A stretch of DNA of 17,532 bases. Source: CAYFLR01 sp964343805. Its GTDB lineage: Bacteria > Bdellovibrionota_B > Oligoflexia > CAYFLR01. The notes below the pieces were generated by a model. The model saw only the letters and a program-made list of their open reading frames with translations. It ran no database searches and was not told the origin of the DNA. The stretch is from the NCBI GenBank assembly GCA_964343805.1, contig CAYFLR010000088.1, positions 1-17,532 on the forward strand. Direction: 5' to 3'. Shown here piece after piece: positions 1 to 6,670 of this stretch. The first letter of the stretch is position 1, and each line of letters opens with the position of its first letter. The position numbers and the translations under genes were made by a program.

Positions 1-332
1 TTTTGACCGCAAATGGGCTTAAAAAGCGGACAGCAGGTCTGCTCTGATTTCGAGAGACAGACTTTTGGCCGCCATCTCATAAAATTACACTTACCATAAC
101 CATTCTCTTTCTCTTTCTCCAAAGTACTCACTAAGTATGCAGCTTTTTAATCTCCCTCGACCGGGACATTTTCCCTTGCGAATTAAAACTCTTCAGCCCG
201 TTATTCTGTATTGTGAATCCAGATAATATTATGTAAATACACAATAAATAGGGGAAATTTATTTTAATAGTGAAATGTTCCGATAAGTACCTAGTAAGTA
301 AAAATAGATAAGTATTTCTTGTGAGGAGAGAT
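1..332. other. Intergenic region upstream of the EF-hand lipoprotein
   Basis: No gene can be called here. On the plus strand a short open frame enters from the left edge and stops with TGA at 45-47. It could be the last codons of a gene outside the window, but 14 codons are not enough to say. The rest is AT-rich with stops in all frames. A short direct repeat, GATAAGTA, occurs just upstream of the lipoprotein start (about 282-289 and 307-314). The lipoprotein promoter probably lies in 200-300, but no -35/-10 pair there is good enough to call. Confidence 0.5.
323..328 (+). promoter_or_regulatory. Shine-Dalgarno GAGGAG that decides the start at ATG 333
   Basis: GAGGAG lies 4 bases before ATG 333. 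An upstream in-frame GTG at 321 is adjacent to and overlaps this Shine-Dalgarno, so GTG 321 is an unlikely start. ATG 333 also puts the signal peptide directly at the N-terminus. Confidence 0.7.
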
Positions 333-1685
333 ATGGAATTGAGACAAATAGTCGTCCTTTCATCCCTTTTTATTTTAGTAGCTTCGTTGCTAGGCTACCA
401 AAATTGTGGAAATTCCTCCCATAGTGAGCCTGAAACAATAAGGGTGGAAGGTTCGAAATCTACCGTTTTAGAAGTGCCCCTTAAAAAGGATCATCTGACA
501 CCTAAATCAGAACTCCAGCCCGATCAGCCAGAAATGGAAGAGACCATTTTAGAAAGACAGCCACCTGAAAAACCCAAAATATCGGATCGTCAGGAAAAGA
601 AGGATAAGGTTAATATCAAAACTACCAAACCAACCAGCCCACAAACGGTAGTAACCAATCTGATAGATGGGATATTGAACATAACTAGTGAAGCCTTAAA
701 ATTATCATCGGGAAATAGTTCCTATGAGTATCAAGTTGAAACCAATCAAGATGAGTCCATGGATCTGGAATATACTTTAGTTGAAGGCCCAGAAGGCATG
801 ACAATTAATGATAAGGGTTTAATCAGTTGGGATGTGGGAGAAGATGTGAGCGGAGAATTTCAAGTGAAAATTGCTGTGCAACCAGTGGATGCTCCGAAAG
901 ACACCTTAAGAGAACAAATATTCACCTTACAAGTGGATCCCTTTTTTAATTTAGACTTAGATAAAGATGGGAAGGCCTGTGGAGATATTGATGGAATTTT
1001 AATCTCTCGTTATGTGTTGAGTGGTTCTGCCACCGTTTTATCTCGTCATGGGTTCGGTGCCGAAAGAACCAGCTCTGAAGAGGTTACGGACTATTTAGAC
1101 AGCCATCGATCTCGCTTGGATCTAAATGGAGATGGGGAACTCAAAGCAGTGGAAGGTTTGCTTTTCAATAGATACTTAGAAGGTTTAAGAGGGAATAGAT
1201 TAATCGAAGATCTGCACTTCGAAGATGATTTAGTTCTGATGGTGGAAAACTTAAAGAAAGTGATGAAAAACCAAAAGACCAAATCGAAATGTTTGCCCGA
1301 ATTTTCTCTTGATGTGGATAACGATGGGATGATCTGTACAAATACTGATGGTTTAATCATCACTCGATACCTTTTCGGTTTTAAAGGGAAGAGCTTAGTA
1401 GAAGGAGCCACCGGCTATGCCGCTGAACGAAAAACCCCAGGAGAATTGAAGTATTATTTGGATAAATTTAAGCCGGAATTGGATGTAAACCAAGATGGTA
1501 AAATGGACCCACTGACTGATGGAGTGCTGATCAATCGATTTATTTTAGGTAAAAGAGGGGATGAACTTTTAATCGACTTCTTTGCAGATAACAAGGCTCA
1601 AAAAGAGTTACAAATAGTCAATCACCTTAATCCTTATGTGGTGAATAAACCCATTGAAGGGGTTGATGCCAATTGCCTCCAATGA
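333..1685 (+). CDS. Predicted lipoprotein with Ig-like domain and duplicated dockerin-like EF-hand pairs
   Basis: A secreted, probably lipid-anchored calcium-binding protein of 450 residues. The N-terminus (MELRQIVVL then a hydrophobic stretch) ends at Y-Q-N-C near residue 22. This is not the textbook [LVI][ASTVI][GAS]C lipobox, but I associate 'QNC' with lipoproteins of Bdellovibrio relatives. A Pro/Glu/Lys-rich linker runs to about residue 110. A putative Ig-like (He_PIG-type) domain follows at about 120-203, containing EGPEGMTIN and GLISWDV. Then come four loops of the form DxDxDG...DGxLxxRYxxG, near residues 207, 265, 327 and 383, the pattern of type I dockerin/EF-hand repeats. Loops 1 and 3 contain a Cys and loops 2 and 4 do not. 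Calcium binding follows from the family. The partner or substrate is unknown, and no cohesin is visible nearby. The gene converges on its neighbour with a 15-base gap. The lipoprotein call is moderate; the repeats are clear. Confidence 0.85.
   Translation: MELRQIVVLSSLFILVASLLGYQNCGNSSHSEPETIRVEGSKSTVLEVPLKKDHLTPKSELQPDQPEMEETILERQPPEKPKISDRQEKKDKVNIKTTKPTSPQTVVTNLIDGILNITSEALKLSSGNSSYEYQVETNQDESMDLEYTLVEGPEGMTINDKGLISWDVGEDVSGEFQVKIAVQPVDAPKDTLREQIFTLQVDPFFNLDLDKDGKACGDIDGILISRYVLSGSATVLSRHGFGAERTSSEEVTDYLDSHRSRLDLNGDGELKAVEGLLFNRYLEGLRGNRLIEDLHFEDDLVLMVENLKKVMKNQKTKSKCLPEFSLDVDNDGMICTNTDGLIITRYLFGFKGKSLVEGATGYAAERKTPGELKYYLDKFKPELDVNQDGKMDPLTDGVLINRFILGKRGDELLIDFFADNKAQKELQIVNHLNPYVVNKPIEGVDANCLQ
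942..1600 (+). repeat. Internal duplication: two ~95-residue EF-hand-pair units
   Basis: Unit A (about 942-1226) and unit B (about 1299-1595) align over their length. Each has a Cys-containing DxDxDG loop, an R-Y-x-x-x-G helix end, a 'G[FY][GA]AER' motif, a 'YLD' motif, then a Cys-free DxNxDG loop and an [RN]-R-[YF]-x-x-G helix. The similarity is at protein level and the DNA has diverged, so the duplication is old. About 24 residues separate the units. Confidence 0.8.
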
Positions 1686-1700
1686 GTTTCTAGTTTAATC

Positions 1701-3707
1701 CTAAAGATTTTGTAATTCTATTTTGACTAGCTTTTGATTTTCATCATCGAGTATCCAGATCTCCTCTTCATTAAAAATCGACCCCCCATAGCTTTGATAG
1801 TTAACCCCTTTTTCAAGACCGAGATAATCGTCACTATTCCAGAAGGAAACGAACTCTCCTTCATTGGTAACTACAGCCATTCCCCCATCATTGATCATTA
1901 AGTAGTATTCGGTACCTGGTATGGATTTTAAATCAAGATCATCTTGTCGCCAAAAAAGATTCTGCATCTTTTTAGACAAGGGTTTTGTATTATTTAGTTG
2001 AAGGCTCAATACCCCTTCTTCACTTTTTAAAATTTGATAGGTTTTTAAATTGCGATTACCTAGGGCAGAGACTTTCTCTCCCTCTTGTAAGATACCGAGT
2101 GGATAATTTTCTTTGTAATTGTATTTAAATGGAAGTTGTTGGGCAATCACTCCTGCATGATCTAACAAGCTAATATGTCCTTGCTTACGGTCTTGATAGA
2201 GATAGGTTAGGATTCCTTTATCCGTAAGTAAAACTTGAGCTTGTATTCGACCTTGGTAGTAGCTTGTGCTGGGTATTTTTTTAGCAAGAAGAGCGATTCC
2301 ATCTTTCCCAAAATTCTCATCCACCTGGCCACCTGAGTCTAAGCGAGTTAATAAAATATCTTTTTGATCGTTTCTGACCATTAGGTACAGCTGTCCTTTT
2401 GGATCTTCATCAAGAGCCAGAATTTCCCATTCAGAGAGCTGACTAAATACTTCATTATCTTTTACCAAAGTATTATGATCTAGGACCAGATAGAGGGATT
2501 GCTCGGTCTCTGTCATTAGGGTGACCTTTTCATCTTCTAAATCGAGGTTAAAGTGATCTTTAATAGGGAATTGCTCTTTGGCATTAAAAACCTTTTTTAC
2601 CGTGAAAGGAATGGTGAATACTTTTTCTAAACCCCCTTCCAGCTGAATTTTTAACTTTAAAGTATGATCACCTTGATCGAGCCTGTCATAATCGAAGTTT
2701 AAGAGTCCGCTAGAGTTATTTGAGACGTACTGCCATTCTCCCTCATCATAGGCTTTATAAATATGGTCCACATAAATATCTCCCCCGATATGCATTTTAG
2801 CCACCTCATTAGAGGAGAGGGGAATAGGGTCTCCCTTTTGATTAATCTGAAATAAATTTTCAATAAAATAGCTTTGGGTGCTTCCTCGATGACCGTACAC
2901 ATGAAGTGATGGGTCTATTTCAAAACGGTAATTGTAACCATTTTGACTGAGCCAAAACTCATCCTCATTGATGTTGTATGATAGAACCGCTTGGATATTT
3001 GCGGGGAGATTTTGAGTGTCGATCCCTTCTACTGGGATAATAAAATTTTTGGGAGCAGACTGATAAAGTAGGTAGCTAAGATCAACGAGTTTCTGGCTCT
3101 GCCAGTCATCAGTCGTATAGACTAAGGTGATTCTTTTGGTGTCTTCACTTGAAAAAGGAAAGACTTCTAGTTGTCCGAAAAAGGCTAATTTTCCATGTTC
3201 ATAACTGTTTCCTAAATTGAGTGGACCTGTATTCCGAAATCGACGATTTCCTATATCACTGTTTCTCACCAAGCGAATGGGGGTGCCTTCGTAGTTTTTC
3301 TCACCCACCCGGTAGGTTTTGTAATTATAAGCAGAGTAGGTATGATTATTCATTTCCGCAAAAGCTTGAAAGGTGATGTTGGCTCCTTGCTGAATTCTCA
3401 TTTCCACATGCCAGAGTTCATAACCATCCGATAAATCTTTACGGTAGACAGCTTCTGCTGTCTTCTCGTCCCATCCATTGGTTTTCCATTTAATGAAAAC
3501 TTTCTTTTCCGGAGAAAGATTTTTTACCACTAAATCAACCCAAAAGTGATAGCTGTACATGCAATTTCCACTACAACCATGATTGATAGAATACTTCTGT
3601 GCATTTTCCACATAGATGGTTTGATTAGATAAGATTCCTTGAGCAGCAAAAAGCGATCCACCCCCTAAGGTGATCCATAAAATGAATAATGCGAGTTTTA
3701 ATTTCAT
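1701..3707 (-). CDS. Secreted protein with CBM21-like carbohydrate-binding domains and delta-60-type repeat
   Basis: An exported protein of 668 residues with a signal peptide (residues 1-22, ending SLFAA). Residues about 41-135 resemble a CBM21 starch/glycogen-binding domain: VKNLSPEKKVFIKW followed by W79, and later NYKTYRV, mirror the 'V+NL..EK.V.++.T..W' and 'NY+V' signatures. A second copy at about 168-262 has VYTTDDW and ends FWLSQNGYNYRFEI, again CBM21-like. Residues 268-372 look like an Ig-like beta-sandwich ending GDHTLKLKIQ..IPFTV. The C-terminal 300 residues are beta-rich, with LDSGGQVDENFGKDG near 456-470 matching a delta-60 repeat, so a propeller-like fold is likely. No catalytic glycosidase domain is seen. 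The likely role is binding alpha-glucan outside the inner membrane, or an extracellular adhesin. The start is supported by AAGGAG 7 bases upstream. The function is inferred from domain resemblance only. Confidence 0.8.
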   Translation of the reverse strand: MKLKLALFILWITLGGGSLFAAQGILSNQTIYVENAQKYSINHGCSGNCMYSYHFWVDLVVKNLSPEKKVFIKWKTNGWDEKTAEAVYRKDLSDGYELWHVEMRIQQGANITFQAFAEMNNHTYSAYNYKTYRVGEKNYEGTPIRLVRNSDIGNRRFRNTGPLNLGNSYEHGKLAFFGQLEVFPFSSEDTKRITLVYTTDDWQSQKLVDLSYLLYQSAPKNFIIPVEGIDTQNLPANIQAVLSYNINEDEFWLSQNGYNYRFEIDPSLHVYGHRGSTQSYFIENLFQINQKGDPIPLSSNEVAKMHIGGDIYVDHIYKAYDEGEWQYVSNNSSGLLNFDYDRLDQGDHTLKLKIQLEGGLEKVFTIPFTVKKVFNAKEQFPIKDHFNLDLEDEKVTLMTETEQSLYLVLDHNTLVKDNEVFSQLSEWEILALDEDPKGQLYLMVRNDQKDILLTRLDSGGQVDENFGKDGIALLAKKIPSTSYYQGRIQAQVLLTDKGILTYLYQDRKQGHISLLDHAGVIAQQLPFKYNYKENYPLGILQEGEKVSALGNRNLKTYQILKSEEGVLSLQLNNTKPLSKKMQNLFWRQDDLDLKSIPGTEYYLMINDGGMAVVTNEGEFVSFWNSDDYLGLEKGVNYQSYGGSIFNEEEIWILDDENQKLVKIELQNL

Positions 3708-3892
3708 AATTTTTCTCCTTAAATCTTTTGGGCCTTTTATTTGACCTTAAGAAAGGGTTTTAAGTATTTATCTACAGTTGAGCAAGGGACTCTTTACGGA
3801 ATGGTTTATTTTGCCTACTCAATGGTAATTAAGGTATAACAGGATGAAAATAATAGAGATAAAATTAAAATTATTAAAAAATATATAAAAAA

Positions 3893-3921
3893 TTGACAAA
3901 AAAACAAAAAAAATGTATAGT
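3893..3921 (+). promoter_or_regulatory. Consensus sigma70 promoter, TTGACA-N17-TATAGT
   Basis: A perfect -35 box (TTGACA, 3893-3898), the ideal 17-base spacer and a -10 box TATAGT (3916-3921, 5 of 6 to consensus). The surroundings are A-rich, like an UP element. Transcription would begin near 3928, giving a leader of roughly 94 bases to ATG 4022. It would drive the 4022/5548 operon constitutively and strongly unless repressed. Confidence 0.75.
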
Positions 3922-4012
3922 GCCTCTGATTTTCAGCTATTAGTTACTGGAATCACAAGGGATCTATCTCAATGGTCAAGATTCTGGATAGATGCCATTT
4001 TTTATCAAAATC

Positions 4013-4019
4013 GAGGTGA
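4013..4019 (+). promoter_or_regulatory. Shine-Dalgarno GAGGTGA selecting ATG 4022
   Basis: GAGGTGA matches the anti-Shine-Dalgarno over seven bases and precedes ATG 4022. The upstream in-frame ATG at 3992 has no such site and would put charged residues before the signal peptide, so 4022 is preferred. Confidence 0.75.
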
Positions 4020-4021
4020 TC

Positions 4022-5545
4022 ATGATAAAGCGTGTCAGAGACATATTTTTAATTGGTCTTTTGCTTTTGTTTTTCTCTTCTCTCATTTATGGTCAAGCCC
4101 CTGAAGATTTTTCCTTATTAGACATTTCAGATCGATCTGATCTGGTCAGCGATCCTGTATGTAGCCCCCACCAAGATATCAATTTTAATGAATACGACAT
4201 TTATTATGATTTAAAAGTACAATTTAAAAAATTAGAACCTCACCGGAAAGGGTTTATCCTGAGTCCCATCTATTCTTTGAGATTAGAAGCCATCCAAAAC
4301 AATATGCAGAGCTATCTTTTAGAAGCGGAACAACATTCAATTCCTAGTGCACGTCTAAAAGCAAATATGGAACTCTTGATGCATATTGAAAAGTTTAGGC
4401 GACTGGCTTGGAAGTTAGAAAATACGGTGGCCTATTATCGTTTTAGTCATTTACTTGATAAATTGCCAGATGATGGCATGGTCAACCTTAGAACGGTGAA
4501 GCGTTGGACATTGGGTTTTTTACAAAAGATCCAAGAATTTTATGGTTCATTTTATTACCACCATAGAAGGTTAAACAGAAATTATCCGCTTCCCAATAAT
4601 AACCTTTCTTATCAAGATGAAGCAGCCAGTCTCATCCGCCATGTGGAAATACTGAGTGAACATTTAATAATGGCAAGTAAACTCTATTCACATGAATGGA
4701 AGCTCACCTATCAAAATACCGCCGCCAAAATAAGAATGGCTACTATTGGGGTTCTTGGAGTCTTAGGAATATACTCAGCTATTCAATTTTCAACCCCTTT
4801 TGTGGCCGCTTTAAGTTCAGCGGGAGCTTCTATTGCTGGAAATACTGGAGCGATGGGGGGAATTATTTTAGGAGGATGTACATTTGGCGCTTTGGGTGCC
4901 ATGTCGGTGAGAGCCTTAGAGGAATCTTATCTGCTCTTGTCCAAAGCTTATGTGATTAGCGAAAATAATAACACCTCTTTTTCTTGTGAGCTAAGACAAA
5001 TCGCCCACAAAATTGATCTTGAACATAATATAAATGACCTCAATCAATCTGCTGGAGAGGGGGCCATAGCCGGGTGCAGTGTCATCTCTTTGGCCTCGCT
5101 TTTTCCTAAGTTAGCTCTTTACATTGTTGGAGCAGCCATTGGAACCGGGACTCTTTATCAGGGGGGGAGTATTGTCTATCATGTTTATGAATATATTAAT
5201 TTAAAATATTTTGAAGCGGTAAGCGCAGCAGAAAGAGGAGATGAACTCGAGGCCCGCCGACTGTTAAATGAAGCAAGGTTTGCAGCTAGAGAGATCGGGG
5301 CCCATGCCATCGAAACATTTATATTGGCTATCATTGCCAAAGAAATGTTTGCTGATTTTAGGCATCTTCTTCATAAAAATGCCAAAGAAATGGCATCCAT
5401 TTTATCTATAGCTTCAGATGATGTCCCTGTGGCGATGGACTCAGCAACATCATTTGCTAAAATGGCATCTAATCTAATGAAAACAGGGCGACCTGCATCT
5501 ACTGGGACAAGTGGTTCAGCAGTGGATGATAGCGACCAGGAGTAA
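4022..5545 (+). CDS. Secreted/membrane-associated protein of unknown function, glycine-rich hydrophobic core
   Basis: I do not recognise this family. The 507-residue product begins with a signal peptide (MIKRVRDIFLIGLLLLFFSS, likely cut near YGQA). About 210 mostly helical residues rich in His, Arg and Tyr follow. Then come two long hydrophobic glycine/alanine-rich segments, at about 239-296 and 347-388. Both have GxxxG-like small-residue spacing such as GAMGGIILGG and GAAIGTG, typical of packed transmembrane helices. A helical, Ala/Glu-rich region with EARRLLNEARFAAREIG follows, and the tail is Ser/Thr/Asp-rich. Its stop is 2 bases from the next ATG, so it is translated together with the transglutaminase-like gene. 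A membrane-inserting secreted protein is plausible; a toxin or effector role would be speculation. Confidence 0.8.
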   Translation: MIKRVRDIFLIGLLLLFFSSLIYGQAPEDFSLLDISDRSDLVSDPVCSPHQDINFNEYDIYYDLKVQFKKLEPHRKGFILSPIYSLRLEAIQNNMQSYLLEAEQHSIPSARLKANMELLMHIEKFRRLAWKLENTVAYYRFSHLLDKLPDDGMVNLRTVKRWTLGFLQKIQEFYGSFYYHHRRLNRNYPLPNNNLSYQDEAASLIRHVEILSEHLIMASKLYSHEWKLTYQNTAAKIRMATIGVLGVLGIYSAIQFSTPFVAALSSAGASIAGNTGAMGGIILGGCTFGALGAMSVRALEESYLLLSKAYVISENNNTSFSCELRQIAHKIDLEHNINDLNQSAGEGAIAGCSVISLASLFPKLALYIVGAAIGTGTLYQGGSIVYHVYEYINLKYFEAVSAAERGDELEARRLLNEARFAAREIGAHAIETFILAIIAKEMFADFRHLLHKNAKEMASILSIASDDVPVAMDSATSFAKMASNLMKTGRPASTGTSGSAVDDSDQE

Positions 5546-5547
5546 CC

Positions 5548-6594
5548 ATGAAAAAACTTATTTTGGCACTCAGTATTTCACTTTTATCATGGGCTTCGTG
5601 GTCGGGTTTACAGGCCTTTCAGATTGATGCGGTGAGAGATGATTTTCTCAATCAGCTTCCAGCTAACTTTCAGCAATTAGATGAACCTCGAATAGAATTG
5701 GTCAATCAACTACTGCTCGACCTCGACCTTTCTCAAATATTCCTATTATCCAAATTTAAGAAGTTTAAAGTAAAAAAGGCGACTTATCGAGATGTGACCG
5801 CCTTACCGAGTCGATTTTATGACAGTGGGGCCAGCTCTTTGGGTGCCAATCCTACCATTATTGGGATGGATGACTTAAAAGAGAAAATAATTCACCTCAT
5901 GAAAACCAAAAGGGTGAATGAAATAAATTTACTCTTGCTGGCAGAAATTGCTGAAACATTAATAGATGACCTTAAAAAGGCTGAAATTATTGGCGAGATC
6001 TATGAAATTGCTTATAACACTGCCATCATTAAATTCTATCAGGTGATCGCCGTGGCTATCACTCCAGCTGCTCAAGCAGAAATAGATCGACTCTTCTTAG
6101 AGTCCTCATTATCACTTAATGATCTCACTGATACGGAAGAAGAGTCAATGGAAGAGCATGGATTATTACTTGATGAAATTAGAGAGATGCGTGCCATCCG
6201 AATTGCCTCGGGGCTTTTTGAAGAGGCAACTTTTTTAAAAGATGATACCGGTGGCTGGTTAGGCAATACACTCCGCTATGTTCAACCCAGCAAAAAGCAC
6301 ACGGTATGCACTGAAGAAGCCATTACTTTTAATTTGTTCATGAAGACGCTCAATCGTCGAGGTTTATTAAAGCACTTCTCTCCCTATGGAGTGACTACGA
6401 AGGCAAGAGAGCATGATGCAACTGTAATTATGAGCAAGAGGCAAGTAAATAAACATGGAATAAACGAAAAATATATTCTTGATTCCTGGCATCATGATGG
6501 TGGGTACAGCGCTCATCTCACTACTTTTAACGATTGGATTGCTGATAATTACTTTGACGATGTGGTATCCGATGAACCCCTATTTGATGATTAA
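5548..6594 (+). CDS. Secreted protein with transglutaminase-like/papain-fold C-terminal Cys-His-Asp motif
   Basis: Residues 1-23 of this 348-residue protein form a signal peptide (cut after GLQA). The middle is helical and acidic, with no recognised domain. The C-terminal 100 residues have the order expected of a transglutaminase-like cysteine fold. Cys254 sits at the start of a helix (HTVCTEEAITFNLFMKTL), His289 at the start of a strand (REHDATVIM) and Asp312 at the end of a strand (YILDSW). The His-to-Asp spacing is 23 residues, the same as in human TG2 (H335/D358). A cross-linking, deamidating or protease activity in the periplasm or outside the cell is therefore possible. It is second in the operon, with CAGGAG (5537-5542) overlapping the upstream stop, which indicates translational coupling. 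The coding call is strong and the enzymatic call tentative. Confidence 0.82.
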   Translation: MKKLILALSISLLSWASWSGLQAFQIDAVRDDFLNQLPANFQQLDEPRIELVNQLLLDLDLSQIFLLSKFKKFKVKKATYRDVTALPSRFYDSGASSLGANPTIIGMDDLKEKIIHLMKTKRVNEINLLLLAEIAETLIDDLKKAEIIGEIYEIAYNTAIIKFYQVIAVAITPAAQAEIDRLFLESSLSLNDLTDTEEESMEEHGLLLDEIREMRAIRIASGLFEEATFLKDDTGGWLGNTLRYVQPSKKHTVCTEEAITFNLFMKTLNRRGLLKHFSPYGVTTKAREHDATVIMSKRQVNKHGINEKYILDSWHHDGGYSAHLTTFNDWIADNYFDDVVSDEPLFDD

Positions 6595-6626
6595 ATTCTT
6601 CCTTTCTTATTTCCCCAATTAAAAAG

Positions 6627-6632
6627 TATAAT
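6627..6632 (+). promoter_or_regulatory. Candidate -10 box TATAAT for the 6671/8124 gene pair
   Basis: A perfect TATAAT sits 38 bases before ATG 6671 in the 76-base gap after the preceding gene. The hexamer 17 bases upstream (6604-6609) is a poor -35. The box suggests independent transcription of the next two genes, possibly with an activator, but readthrough from the upstream operon is also possible. Confidence 0.4.
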
Positions 6633-6670
6633 AGAGAAAATGATTTTAATTAAACTCATGTTGGGGAACT

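Larger units (their letters stand above)
3708..4021. other. Divergent intergenic region, A-rich
   Basis: This region separates the minus-strand CBM21-like gene from the plus-strand operon starting at 4022. It carries a Shine-Dalgarno for the left gene (3715-3720, minus), an A-rich tract at about 3845-3913 and the strong plus-strand promoter at 3893-3921. I found no convincing promoter for the minus-strand gene and no terminator. Confidence 0.6.

Noticed and set aside
33..44. Palindrome AGCAG-GT-CTGCT near the left edge as a terminator
   Set aside because: The loop is only 2 bases and no T run follows it directly.
1091..1411. 106-residue open frame on the minus strand
   Set aside because: It lies fully antisense to the EF-hand repeats, has no Shine-Dalgarno and is a compositional shadow of the repeated codons.
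942..1600. Cellulosome component
   Set aside because: Dockerin-like loops alone do not show a cellulosome. No cohesin, scaffoldin or glycosidase is present, and many bacteria use such loops for other purposes.
3913..4104. Short open frame beginning ATGTATAG
   Set aside because: Its start codon overlaps the -10 box of the strong promoter, so it would not be on the transcript; it also overlaps the real gene.
4022..6594. Toxin-antitoxin or phage-defence pair
   Set aside because: Both products have export signals and neither resembles a known toxin, antitoxin or defence domain. The pairing alone is not enough.
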